Below are positions 35,101-42,861 of a stretch of 64,000 nt of DNA, piece by piece. The stretch is taken from the NCBI GenBank assembly GCA_965205385.1, contig CBDBGS010000008.1, forward strand, positions 1,736,001-1,800,000, written 5' to 3'. The notes under the pieces were generated by a model. That model had not been told where the DNA came from. It did no database searches and was given only the letters and a program-made list of their open reading frames with translations. Within the stretch, counting starts at the first letter, position 1, and each line of letters opens with the position of its first letter. Origin of the DNA: CATOSP01 sp965205385. Its GTDB lineage: Bacteria; Chloroflexota; Dehalococcoidia; Lucifugimonadales; UBA3495. The translations under genes and the position numbers were made by a program.

Positions 35101-35423
35101 CGGTCCAAAACGCCCGCGTCGGCCAGCGCCACGGCCATATTCAGCCCCGTCTGACCTCCCAGGGTCGGGAGGATACCGTCGGGGCGTTCGATGCGTATGA
35201 CCCGCTCCAAGACCTCGACTGTTAACGGTTCGATGTACACTCGGTCCGCGATATCGTCGTCGGTCATTATGGTGGCGGGGTTCGAGTTCACCAGAACTGT
35301 GGTGACGCCCTCCTCGCGGAGGGCGGTGCATGCTTGCGTTCCAGCGTAATCGAACTCCGCCGCCTGGCCGATAACGATCGGCCCGGAGCCAATTACCAGA
35401 ACCTTGTCCGGTTTGGCTGAGAT
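32118..35423 (-). CDS. carB: Carbamoyl-phosphate synthase large subunit, probable ATC start
   Basis: This subunit makes carbamoyl phosphate from bicarbonate, ATP and the ammonia delivered by CarA. It has two homologous ATP-grasp halves, each beginning with VIGSGPIVIGQ- or VIGSGPIRIGQ-type loops, and a C-terminal MGS-like regulatory domain (ADHDKAEAVTLIRELHQAGC). The first standard start in frame is GTG 35291, but it would delete the first glycine loop (VLVIGSGPIVIGQAAEFDYA), which is perfectly open just upstream. No ATG, GTG or TTG lies between the in-frame TAA at 35459-35457 and that loop. A perfect AAGGAGG precedes ATC 35423-35421 by six bases and gives ISAKPDKVLVIG. ATC is therefore the likely start, giving 1101 residues. 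It is the last gene of the pyr operon. Confidence 0.92.
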   Translation of the reverse strand: MSAKPDKVLVIGSGPIVIGQAAEFDYAGTQACTALREEGVTTVLVNSNPATIMTDDDIADRVYIEPLTVEVLERVIRIERPDGILPTLGGQTGLNMAVALADAGVLDRYNVRLLGTPLDTIRRSEDRDFFRSFLHEIGEPEPQNFTASSPEEARRLGRQIGLPLVVRPAYTLGGSGGGIANTWEEFEAIIHSGLSASPISQILLERSLAGWKEVEYEVMRDGADNCITICNMENLDPMGVHTGDSIVVAPSQTLTDKEYQMLRSASLKIIRGLGIEGGCNIQFGLRPHPWVVDELALPDTLDSDYYVIEVNPRVSRSSALASKATGYPIARVAAKIAVGKRLDEIPNAVTDKTKAAFEPALDYCVVKWPRWPFDKFPHGDRRTTTQMKATGEVMVIDRSFEAALQKAARALELGNRSLLWEDPDWRGQPAMSLDDEKFGPNDQRLWAIMAAIRRDVDGEAITRRTCIDPWFISALERIVAMERRLLSETVTPELLLRAKRLGFSDDQIGTLADMLPEQVRNLRHSWDIRPVYKTVDTCAAEFEAVTPYYYSTYDQENEALPLPGPKAIVIGSGPIRIGQGIEFDYCSVHAAWALSRNDVRSIMINSNPETVSTDFDASDRLYFEPLDEESVRDIIENETEDDDPPPCVVQFGGQTAINLSQSLASVGLPILGSSAEAIDIASDRHRFEEFLARLGIPQPPGAAVSSVEEALRVAQVIGYPAIVRPSYVLGGRAMEIVQNASELIRYLTVATEVAPDKRVLIDRYIEGKECEVDAVCDGSQVLIPGIMEHIERAGVHSGDSMAIYPGLNLTEEEVNTLVDYTTRIGLALEVRGLMNIQFVIEGGATYRSPHVDADSASSTSVYVIEVNPRGSRTIPFISKVTGVPVASIATRVMLGQTLEQQGYQGGLWPRQKLVGIKAPVFSMGKLVGVDWHLGPEMKSTGEVMGIDWDFGNALSKALLAANLNLKKESSVLLSIADHDKAEAVTLIRELHQAGCKLYATEGTAAMISAMGMPVTKVSKMLSEGSPTVVDLVNDGTVSAVINTLSGETAVMRDGFHIRRAAVERQTPCFTSLDTARAAVESLLMDEGGYSVKCTEEYRNGA

Positions 35424-35456
35424 GTGTAGCCTCCTTGTTGCCCCTGAGGGCCCGGT

Positions 35457-35873
35457 TTAGACTGTTGGGAGAACGCCGGGAAGGTGGATGATCTCCCGCC
35501 GCTGAAACAGGTTCAGCATTTGGAATGCGAAGGAACCGTAGAACCGGCCCACAGGGTCGAACTCCAGCGCCTCCGGGGGCGGCTCCGATTCCCTCGGCGG
35601 GATCCGGAACACGACTCCGTCATCCATTTGGTTCTCCACTTCGATGCGGCCCACAGGAAACGGCGCTTGGTCGCGCTGCCTCTGATTGACCGCCTTGATA
35701 AGGACCTCCCACCGTTTACCCATCTCAATCCTGGTTGGCGTGAGCTGGTACATGTGAGAGTCGCAGGAAAAATACGGTACTTCCTGGTCCAACAGGGTTA
35801 TCACGTCGGACAACTCGCCAGGGATCTCCACCTCCACACCCTCCTCCAACAGAACCATAGAAAATGAAGACAT
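35457..35873 (-). CDS. Hypothetical protein between carA and carB
   Basis: A 138-residue soluble protein of unknown function, in the same direction as carA and carB. Its stop lies 33 bases before the carB start. Mid-sequence segments FSCDSHMYQLTPTRIEMGKR and PFPVGRIEVENQMDDGVVFR look like beta strands. There are no membrane segments and no motif I recognise. ATG 35873 has only a weak AGG upstream. The ~108 bases before it (35874-35981) are clearly more AT-rich than the neighbourhood, which may mark a promoter or an inserted gene. Its place inside an otherwise conserved operon suggests a link to carbamoyl-phosphate synthesis, or simply a hitch-hiker. Confidence 0.6.
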   Translation of the reverse strand: MSSFSMVLLEEGVEVEIPGELSDVITLLDQEVPYFSCDSHMYQLTPTRIEMGKRWEVLIKAVNQRQRDQAPFPVGRIEVENQMDDGVVFRIPPRESEPPPEALEFDPVGRFYGSFAFQMLNLFQRREIIHLPGVLPTV

Positions 35874-35981
35874 CTAAAACCTCACAATAAATACGAAAAA
35901 GTGAAAGGTTGGGAGTTTCTGGCATATATGTCTTTACACGGTCTCAGCGTGTTCTATAAGCGTTACCTCCTGTTCCTCGAG

Positions 35982-37076
35982 CTATTTGCATTGGGCTACC
36001 AGGTCGAGAAAACGATCGAATAAGTACTCGTTGTCCCGTGGGCCTGGAGAGGCCTCGGAGTGATACTGAATAGTGAAAATCGGGTATTCCCGGTGGCGCA
36101 GTCCTTCGATGGTATCGTCGTGCAAGTTGAGGTGGGAGACCTCCAGTCCGGAGGGCAAGGAGTCGGAACTGACGGCGTAACCGTGGTTTTGGGCTGTTAT
36201 GTAAACCCTTCCGTCGCTGAGGTCCTGCACGGGGTGATTGGCCCCCCGGTGGCCGAACTTGAGCTTGAACGTCTGCGCGCCCAGGGCGCGGGCAACCATC
36301 TGGTGACCCAAGCAGATACCCATAATGGGTACCCTGCCGATGACTTTCCGAATGTTGGAGACCACGTAGTCGAGAAGCCGCGGGTCGCCCGGACCCGGCG
36401 ACAGCAAAATCCCCGACGGCTCCATGGCGAGCATCTCCTCAGCGCTGGTTCCCGCTGAGATGGCGACAACTTCACAACCGCGTTGGCGCAACAACCGGAG
36501 GATGTTGTATTTCAGGCCAAAGTCGTTGACCAAAATGCGGTAGCCTGGCGCGTCCGGCGGAAGCGGCGGTTCGTCCCAGCGGTATTGCGAGTCTGTGGTT
36601 ACCGTCTGGACGAAGTCCACGTCGCCGTAAGGAGGTTGTTCCGCCAGCATTTCCAGGGCCAATTCAGGGGATTCACGGGTGATCAGCCCCATCATCACGC
36701 CGCTGCTGCGGAGCCGGCGCGTAAGGGCCCTGGTGTCTACGCCGCACAGCCCTGGGATATCCTGAGAGCGAAGGAACTCGTGAAGGGTTATGGCGTCGGG
36801 AGAATGGCTAGGCCGGTCGCAATGCTCCCGCACGATCATCCCCGACACCTGGATCCTCTTCGACTCGTGATCTTCGGGGTTGATACCGTAGTTCCCCACC
36901 AGTGGGTAGGTGAGAGTGACTATCTGGCCAGCATAGGAGGGGTCGGTAAGGACTTCCTGGTAGCCCGTCATGCTGGTATTGAAGACCACTTCGCCGAAAC
37001 CACCCACGCCGGCCCCAAACGATTCGCCCCGGAACACGGAGCCGTCCTCGAGGACGAGGTATGAGGGACTACCCAT
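35982..37076 (-). CDS. carA: Carbamoyl-phosphate synthase small subunit
   Basis: The glutaminase subunit, 364 residues, which releases ammonia from glutamine for CarB. The N-terminal domain has SYLVLEDGSVFRGESFGA and VFNTSMTGYQEVLTDPSYAG. The class I glutamine amidotransferase domain carries ILLSPGPGDP, the nucleophile Cys255 in GICLGHQ and the His/Glu pair in IQYHSEASPGP. ATG 37076 overlaps the end of pyrC by eight bases (ATGGGTAG), a typical coupled junction; the frame is open to 37097 but that start would begin deeper inside pyrC. All catalytic residues are present. Confidence 0.95.
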   Translation of the reverse strand: MGSPSYLVLEDGSVFRGESFGAGVGGFGEVVFNTSMTGYQEVLTDPSYAGQIVTLTYPLVGNYGINPEDHESKRIQVSGMIVREHCDRPSHSPDAITLHEFLRSQDIPGLCGVDTRALTRRLRSSGVMMGLITRESPELALEMLAEQPPYGDVDFVQTVTTDSQYRWDEPPLPPDAPGYRILVNDFGLKYNILRLLRQRGCEVVAISAGTSAEEMLAMEPSGILLSPGPGDPRLLDYVVSNIRKVIGRVPIMGICLGHQMVARALGAQTFKLKFGHRGANHPVQDLSDGRVYITAQNHGYAVSSDSLPSGLEVSHLNLHDDTIEGLRHREYPIFTIQYHSEASPGPRDNEYLFDRFLDLVAQCK

Positions 37077-38418
37077 TCTGGGTGTCCTGATAGACAATTT
37101 GGCCTTCCACCAGAGTAGCCACGACCTTGCCCTTCAGCGTCGTACCCTGCAATGGGGTGTTCTTGCCCATCGACTCGAACTCCCGCGTATCCACGACCCA
37201 TTCGCGGTTCGGGTCGAAAAGTACGATGTCGGCGGGAGTCCCGGGAGCCAGTGTGGCCAGGGGGTCTAACCTCGGCCCCAATACCTTCGCCGGGCCAGTG
37301 GTCATCCGTTCGACCAGGGCGCTCATCGAGATGCGCGACTCATGGACGAGTTGCATAGCCGAACCGAACGCCGTTTCCAACACGCTAATCCCAAAGGCCG
37401 CGTCCTGGTAGGTCACTTCCTTGCTGACCCTTTCGTGGGGGGCGTGGTCCGTGGCGATGCAGTCGATCACGCCGTCGGCCAGCCCTTGAACGAGGGCCTC
37501 CACGTCTTCATCTCCCCGCAAGGGCGGGTAAACCTTGGTGAATGTATCGTAGGAAAACGGTGTGGTCGCGGCAATCTCTCCAGTCCCCTGTCCCATCACC
37601 CAGCGGTCGGTGATGGTGAGGTGATGGGGACAGACTTCGGCGGTTACGGGTAATCCCCGTTCGCGCGCCTGACGAACCAACGCCACGCTTCCGGCCGCGC
37701 TGAGGTGGGCTAGGTGGACTTTACCCCCGGTCAATCCCGCCAGCGAAATATCCCTGGCCATCATGGCTTCCTCGGCGGCTGCGGGGATTCCCGGCAGTCC
37801 GAGGATAGTGGCGACGCGGCCCTCGGCCATTACTCCGCCGTGGGACAGGGACATGTCCTGGCAATGGTTGGAAATTGGAAGTCCCAGGTCGGCGCTGTAC
37901 GTGAGAGCGAGCCGCATCAGGTTGGGGTCGTCCACCGGGTCGCCGTCGTCGCTAAAAGCAACTACACCGGCGTCCGCAAGTTCCTCCATCTCAGATAGTT
38001 CCTTGCCCCTTCGCCCTTTGGTCACGCAACCGATAGGGAAGACGCGGGCAACCGCTCCGGACACGGTGCGCTGACGGATAAATTGGACCATGGCGGCGTT
38101 GTCGATGGGCGGCTCCGTATTTGGCATGGCGCAAACGGAGGTGAAACCGCCTCTGACCGCGGCCTTCGTGCCGGAAGCGATTGTCTCTTTGTACTCCAGC
38201 CCCGGTTCCCTCAGGTGGCAATGGATGTCGATGAAACCCGGGCTCGCAACCAGGCCCGCACCCTGAATAACCCGCGCTCCGTCCGGCGCCGCCCCGGTCC
38301 CGTTGGTCTCGACCAAAGCGATCTGACCGTCACGGACCAGGATGTCGGCTACCTGGTCGATTCCTCGTCCGGGGTCGATCACTCGCGGCCCCCGTATCAA
38401 TATCGTACTACCGGCCAT
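37069..38418 (-). CDS. pyrC: Dihydroorotase (class I)
   Basis: A 449-residue amidohydrolase that closes carbamoyl-aspartate to dihydroorotate. The metal site begins DIHCHLREPGLEYKE, and the C-terminal DHAPHERVSKE carries the catalytic Asp. MPNTEPPIDN and SNHCQDMSLSHGGVM also match class I enzymes. ATG 38418 is chosen because it starts the beta-rich first domain (STILIRGPRVIDPGRGI); the frame upstream is open to 38520 inside pyrB. It overlaps the pyrB stop by 11 bases and carA by eight, so the operon is tightly coupled. Confidence 0.95.
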   Translation of the reverse strand: MAGSTILIRGPRVIDPGRGIDQVADILVRDGQIALVETNGTGAAPDGARVIQGAGLVASPGFIDIHCHLREPGLEYKETIASGTKAAVRGGFTSVCAMPNTEPPIDNAAMVQFIRQRTVSGAVARVFPIGCVTKGRRGKELSEMEELADAGVVAFSDDGDPVDDPNLMRLALTYSADLGLPISNHCQDMSLSHGGVMAEGRVATILGLPGIPAAAEEAMMARDISLAGLTGGKVHLAHLSAAGSVALVRQARERGLPVTAEVCPHHLTITDRWVMGQGTGEIAATTPFSYDTFTKVYPPLRGDEDVEALVQGLADGVIDCIATDHAPHERVSKEVTYQDAAFGISVLETAFGSAMQLVHESRISMSALVERMTTGPAKVLGPRLDPLATLAPGTPADIVLFDPNREWVVDTREFESMGKNTPLQGTTLKGKVVATLVEGQIVYQDTQNG

Positions 38419-39472
38419 CGCTTTGACCCTGGCGTGGATGACCCTGAGCTGGCTTGCCCGTGGCGAGATGGTAAAGGAGCGCCATGCGGATCGCCACGCC
38501 GTTGCCCACCTGCTCTTCAATTACCGATCTGTCCCCGTGGGCGATACTTGAGCTAATTTCGATCCCCTCATTCATCGGGCCGGGGTGCATCACCAGCGCG
38601 CCAGATTTGGCGCGGTCCAGCCTGGCATCGGTCACCTGCCAACGCCGGATGTATTCCCGGAGGCTGGGCAGGAAACCGGCATTCTGCCGCTCCGATTGCA
38701 ACCGGAGAGCCATCACGACGTCAGCCCCTTCTATGGCCCGGTCCAGGTCGGTTTCCACCTCGACGGATGCCAGTGGGTGATCAGAGGCTAGTTTCCCCTG
38801 GTCCTGGAGCAGGTCCACCGGGAGTAACGTCGACGGACCGCAGAGGACCACCCGGGCTCCCATTCTGGCAAACCCCCAGATATCGGAGCGGGCGACGCGG
38901 CTGTGGAGTACGTCGCCTACGATGACTATTTTGAGACCTTCCAGAGCTCCCAATCTTTCCTTTACGGTGTAGAGGTCCAGCAGGGCCTGAGTCGGGTGGG
39001 CATGGATTCCGTCTCCGGCGTTGATAATCCCGACCCGGTCCAGGTTTCGCGCCAGGAAGTAAGGTGCGCCTGAATGGGGATGCCGGATGACGATTATGTC
39101 TACACCCATTGCCTGGATGGTCAGCCCCGTATTCAGAAGCGACTCACCCTTTTCGGCGCTGCTTCCGCTAGAGGACATATTGATAACGTCGGCGCTGAGG
39201 ACCTTGCCCGCCTCCTCGAAGGAGATTCGGGTGCGTGTGCTTGCTTCGTAGAACAGGGTCACGATCACCCTGCCCCTGAGCGCCGGCACCTTCTTGATGT
39301 CCCGCCGCAAGACCTCGGACATTCCCTTGGCCGATTCAAGAACAGTCAGAATTTCGTCGGTGGAAAAGTCGTCCAGGTCGAGCACGTGTTTTCTAGGTCC
39401 GGTGCGGGGGATTCCGTTCGCGGCCAGCTTCGGTGAGGACTGTACTTCACGCAGCGTACTCAAACTCGTCAC
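38408..39472 (-). CDS. pyrB: Aspartate carbamoyltransferase catalytic subunit
   Basis: A 354-residue enzyme joining carbamoyl phosphate and aspartate. The carbamoyl-phosphate loop is YEASTRTRISFEEA (STRT at 78-81), and RHPHSGAPYFLA, GDGIHAHPTQALLDLYT and HPGPMNEGIE follow in order. About 30 extra N-terminal residues precede the domain (HVLDLDDFS). GTG 39472 overlaps the pyrR stop in GTGA with GGAGG inside pyrR. No pyrI-like regulatory subunit gene is present in the window. Confidence 0.95.
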   Translation of the reverse strand: MTSLSTLREVQSSPKLAANGIPRTGPRKHVLDLDDFSTDEILTVLESAKGMSEVLRRDIKKVPALRGRVIVTLFYEASTRTRISFEEAGKVLSADVINMSSSGSSAEKGESLLNTGLTIQAMGVDIIVIRHPHSGAPYFLARNLDRVGIINAGDGIHAHPTQALLDLYTVKERLGALEGLKIVIVGDVLHSRVARSDIWGFARMGARVVLCGPSTLLPVDLLQDQGKLASDHPLASVEVETDLDRAIEGADVVMALRLQSERQNAGFLPSLREYIRRWQVTDARLDRAKSGALVMHPGPMNEGIEISSSIAHGDRSVIEEQVGNGVAIRMALLYHLATGKPAQGHPRQGQSDGR

Positions 39473-40005
39473 TCCTCCTCCCGAAGGATCGCCACTTCGT
39501 CGACGCCGTCGGTCTCCATTAGCCTGACGCGGACCTGCTCGTCCAGGGCTGTGGGCACATTCTGTCCAACATAGTCGGGCCGGATGGGGAGCTGACGGTG
39601 TCCCCGGTCCAGGAGAATGGCCAATTGCACCTGTTCGGGGCGTGCGAAGTCGTTCAGGGCGTCCATCGCGGCCCGGATGGTGCGGCCTGTGAAGAGCACG
39701 TCGTCGACCAGAACTACTGTCTTACCTTGTATCGTCACCGGGAACTCGGTTGGCCGGACGACCGGACGCTGTCTCGCGTGCAGGTCGTCCCGGTACAGGT
39801 TAATGTCTAGGGTTGCGGCCGGGACCTCGTTGCCCTCGAATTGGAGCAGATTGCCGGTCAGGCGGCGCGCCAGGTATACGCCCCTTGTGTATACGCCCAC
39901 GATCACCAGGTCTTTGGCCCCGCGGTTCCTTTCGAGGATTTCGTGGGCCACCCTGGCCAGGGCGCGGCGGATGTCTTGGCCATTCATTATCTGCCGTTCG
40001 ATCAA
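39469..40005 (-). CDS. pyrR: Pyrimidine operon attenuation protein / uracil phosphoribosyltransferase
   Basis: A 178-residue PyrR. It senses UMP and binds the operon leader RNA to promote termination, and also has uracil phosphoribosyltransferase activity. The PRPP motif is VVLVDDVLFTGRTIRAAMDA, and the basic segments IRRALARVAHEILERN, DRGHRQLPIRPDYVGQN and TLDINLYRDDL are all typical. I place the start at TTG 40005 because MIERQIMNGQDIRRAL then matches the length of known PyrR N-termini; ATG 39987 is an alternative. The upstream leader contains a PyrR-binding sequence and a terminator, as expected. Confidence 0.93.
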   Translation of the reverse strand: MIERQIMNGQDIRRALARVAHEILERNRGAKDLVIVGVYTRGVYLARRLTGNLLQFEGNEVPAATLDINLYRDDLHARQRPVVRPTEFPVTIQGKTVVLVDDVLFTGRTIRAAMDALNDFARPEQVQLAILLDRGHRQLPIRPDYVGQNVPTALDEQVRVRLMETDGVDEVAILREEE

Positions 40006-40096
40006 GGCGTGCCTATGTGAGGCTGGAGCCAGATTCGAGCAAAACTGCCGTTGCCATCGGGGTGGGGACTCGTCCTCTCCCTGGCCGCCGCCCAAT

Positions 40097-40130
40097 AAAA
40101 AACCCCTCTGCCGTGTGGCGACATGGGGGT
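40097..40130 (-). terminator. pyr operon attenuator (rho-independent terminator in leader)
   Basis: On the minus strand ACCCCCATGTCG (40130-40119) pairs with CGGCAGAGGGGT (40113-40102), with a two-base internal mismatch, and is followed directly by a run of six T. It lies about 90 bases before pyrR and downstream of the PyrR-binding element, the arrangement of PyrR-controlled attenuators. Confidence 0.85.
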
Positions 40131-40175
40131 ATAGGACCTATTCTAGCCCTCGAAGGACTTAGGAGCGGGACGCTA

Positions 40176-40206
40176 TACTTTGCCAGCCTCACGGGACTGT
40201 CTTAAA
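40176..40206 (-). promoter_or_regulatory. PyrR-binding RNA element (anti-antiterminator)
   Basis: The leader RNA reads ACAGTCCCGTGAGGCTGGC on the minus strand, which agrees with the conserved PyrR-binding loop (AGTCCAGAGAGGCT) of known pyr leaders. UMP-loaded PyrR bound here should free the downstream terminator at 40130-40097 to form. A likely promoter lies further upstream around 40298-40265 (TTGCGC, 17 bases, TAATAT), next to the MITE insertion. Confidence 0.8.
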
Positions 40207-40308
40207 AGCGCGGCCCTCCGGTTAGGGACGGCCTCGCGGCCCAGGTTATGTTATGTTCCCCGCATATTATCAGAAGCGGGTTGCCTGCGCAAAGGGTCCG
40301 GCGCAAAC

Positions 40309-40660
40309 GTAACTGTTCAGACTTGATGTGTCCTTCCTACTCCCATCCCGTCATTCCGGGCTTGACCCGGAATCCAGTAACCCTTGCAACCAGCAACTGT
40401 CCATATCATCGGCATTTCTGGATTCCCGCCTTCGGAGACCTTTGAATAATCCCCTCTCCCTCCGGGAGAGGGTTAGGGTGAGGGCGTCCCCCGTATCTGA
40501 GCACACTCTGGATTCTCGCTTTCGCCGGAATCACGGAAGGTTACGCAAAGGTCTCCCTTCGCGGGAATGACGGGTCGCGGCGCGACATCGTAAGAGGATT
40601 ATCATAGAGATGACCGACTTGGGATTCAGCCAATCCGCGTCATCATCTCTGAACAGCTAC
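40309..40660 (+). mobile_element. MITE family 1, copy B
   Basis: A ~352-bp element with left end gtaactgttcag and right end ctgaacagctac. It is flanked by an exact 8-bp direct repeat gcgcaaac (40301-40308 and 40661-40668). Its 119-bp core between agacctttg (40436-40444) and caaaggtct (40546-40554) is inverted relative to copy A. It sits between the presumed pyr promoter and the end of the VWA gene, 12 bases from the VWA stop codon. Confidence 0.88.
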
Positions 40661-40672
40661 GCGCAAACCGGC

Positions 40673-42703
40673 CTATGCGGCGACCCGCTTCCTCCGGTGG
40701 TGAACGTAGTCCACCAGGACATATTCACCCAGGTTGGAGGCGCTGGAGAAGAACGCCCGCCCCCGGTTGATGCGGGTCAATCTATCGACGAAATTCACGA
40801 GCTGGTAAGAGTTCTCCAACATGAAGGTGTTTATCGTGATGTCCTCCTGGGTGCACCGCTTGACTTCCTTCAGGGTCTCCTGCTCGGTGCGGTAGCTGGG
40901 CGGGTATGCAAAGTAGGCCCGCTCCCCTTCCAAGTGGGCGGTGGGCTCTCCGTCAGTAATCAACAGGATTTGTTTGGTGGCTCCCTTTTCCCGGCTTAGA
41001 AGCTTTCGGGCCAGCATCAAAGCGTGGTGCAGGTTGGTCCCTGATACCCATGCGTTCCAACTGACGTCGGCCAGTTCCTCTTCTTTGATCTCCCTGGCGT
41101 AATCGGAGAACCCGATGATGTGGAGGCGGTCCCTGGGGTACTGACCTCGGATCAGGGCCATCAACGCCAGGGTAACCTTCTTTGCCGCCTGGAAGTTGTT
41201 GAACAAGCCCATGGACCGGCTCTGGTCCAACAGCACCGCGGTGGCGGCCTTGGTCATGTGTTCCGTCCGGTAGATCTCGAAGTCCTCGGGCGTCATCTTG
41301 ACGGGTAGCTGTGGACCCGAGCGTAGGACCGCGTTCTTGACGGTTGTCTGAAGGTCGATCTGGAAGGGGTCGCCAAACTCGTACTTCTTGGTCTCGCCCA
41401 GCCAGTCCCCGTTGGTGCCGCGGATTTCCATGTCGTGGTCACCTAGCCGGTCCTTCTTCAGGTGCGCGAAGACTTCGATAAGCGCTTTCTGGCCTATGCG
41501 CCTGATACCACGCGCCGTCAACTCCGCTTTGTCGTCGCCGGTAATGTAACCGGCGTCCTCCAGCATCTTGCGCAGCCGGTCTATCTCATCCCAGGCGCGG
41601 CGGGCCTCTTCGCCGAGCAGTTCCGCCAGCTTCTCGGGGTCGACTTCGCCAAGTTGACCGGTGCGCATCGCTTCTTGCAGGGCTTTTTCCAACTGGTCCA
41701 GGTCCTGCATGTTGCGCATCATTTCCATAGCCTGTTCCATGGTCAGGCTATCATCACCCAGGAAGGGGTACTGTTGGCGCATCTGGTCCATGGGCATCAG
41801 CTGTTCCATCAGAGACGCGAACTGGGCCATCTGTTGGCGCATCTCCGGGTCCATAGCGGCCATCAGCGATTCTTCGAGTTCGCGGCGGGCCTCGGGAGAC
41901 ATGCTGTCCATCATGGACTGCATCTGGGCCAACTGCTCCTGCAACTGTTCCATCAGCTCTTCGAAGCTCTGGGGAGGGTTGTCTCCAAACATTTGCCCGA
42001 ACTGCTGCATGAACTGGTCGAAGTTGGGCTCCATTCCCTGCAGCTTATCGCGCATCATTTCGTTTATTTGCCGCATCATTTCCGCCATTGCGGCCATCTG
42101 CTCGGGGGACATGCCCTCCATCTGTTCCCGCATCTGCTGGCCCATGTTCTGTGCCATCTGGCTTTTGAGCATGTCCAGGAGTTCTTGGAACTTCTGCTGG
42201 GCGTCGGGGTCGATGAAGTCGTACTCCATCAACTCTTTGATCTGGCCTCCCACGCCGTCGGGCAAGTCGTCCAGCTTCTCCCGGTTGCGTTGCGCGCGCT
42301 GCTCCAGCAGGTCGAGCAGGCCTTCTTGTTGCTCGCGGTCCTCGTCGTTCGCTTGAGCCACCTGCTCCCTTGCCTGGTCCAGCCGTTGTTGTATGCCTTC
42401 GCGCTCGGTGCGGATGATGTCGTCAAGCCGCTCCTGGAGGTCGTCCACCACCGAGTCCATGTTGTACTGTTGCATCTGCTGGCGGCGTTGGTTCTTCAAC
42501 ATCTCCAGCAGGTCGCGCAAACCGGGTAACTGCTGTCCGTCCCGGTTTTCGAAGCCCTGTCGCATTAACTCCCGGAGGGCCTGCATGACGTCCCCCCGGT
42601 TCAGGATCTCGTCGGCCAGCCGGTCCATCAGTTCGTCGGCGTCCACGTCGAAGATCTGCTGGGTGCCGTCCCAATGGGAGTAACGGTAAGTGCGGTAAAG
42701 CAT
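40673..42703 (-). CDS. VWA-domain protein with a Met/Gln-rich central region
   Basis: A 676-residue soluble protein. Residues about 60-400 are unusually rich in Met, Gln and Glu (for example MEQAMEMMRNMQDLDQLEKA), predicted to be long amphipathic helices or coiled coil. The C-terminal von Willebrand A domain has the MIDAS start VLLDQSRSMGLFNNF, with Asp-x-Ser-x-Ser, then SGTNLHHALMLARKLLSR and ILLITDGEPTAHLEG. This pattern resembles Mg-chelatase-like VWA proteins that work with MoxR-type AAA ATPases, but no AAA gene lies next to it here. The start is ATG 42703 with GAGG five bases upstream; the frame is open to 42811. Its role is not known. Confidence 0.82.
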   Translation of the reverse strand: MLYRTYRYSHWDGTQQIFDVDADELMDRLADEILNRGDVMQALRELMRQGFENRDGQQLPGLRDLLEMLKNQRRQQMQQYNMDSVVDDLQERLDDIIRTEREGIQQRLDQAREQVAQANDEDREQQEGLLDLLEQRAQRNREKLDDLPDGVGGQIKELMEYDFIDPDAQQKFQELLDMLKSQMAQNMGQQMREQMEGMSPEQMAAMAEMMRQINEMMRDKLQGMEPNFDQFMQQFGQMFGDNPPQSFEELMEQLQEQLAQMQSMMDSMSPEARRELEESLMAAMDPEMRQQMAQFASLMEQLMPMDQMRQQYPFLGDDSLTMEQAMEMMRNMQDLDQLEKALQEAMRTGQLGEVDPEKLAELLGEEARRAWDEIDRLRKMLEDAGYITGDDKAELTARGIRRIGQKALIEVFAHLKKDRLGDHDMEIRGTNGDWLGETKKYEFGDPFQIDLQTTVKNAVLRSGPQLPVKMTPEDFEIYRTEHMTKAATAVLLDQSRSMGLFNNFQAAKKVTLALMALIRGQYPRDRLHIIGFSDYAREIKEEELADVSWNAWVSGTNLHHALMLARKLLSREKGATKQILLITDGEPTAHLEGERAYFAYPPSYRTEQETLKEVKRCTQEDITINTFMLENSYQLVNFVDRLTRINRGRAFFSSASNLGEYVLVDYVHHRRKRVAA

Positions 42704-42861
42704 GGTTACCTCGTTGCGCCGGTTTTTGGGTCCGCCGGGGCAGGCGATAGTTGCCCCATGATACCCCGTGCAATCCTGGGACAGCAAGGGCGGTCTTTGG
42801 CCACTGAACACTTACTTTTTCCCGCCCGGTCCCGCGAGTAGGGGGGATGATTCGCGGAATT

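Noticed and set aside
35289..35291. GTG 35291 as the carB start
   Set aside because: It would remove 44 residues including the first nucleotide-binding loop, which is intact and preceded by a perfect Shine-Dalgarno.
41462..42529. A 355-codon plus-strand frame (His/Leu-rich)
   Set aside because: It is antisense to the Met/Gln/Glu-rich VWA gene. Its composition is only the mirror of CAG, ATG and GAG codons.
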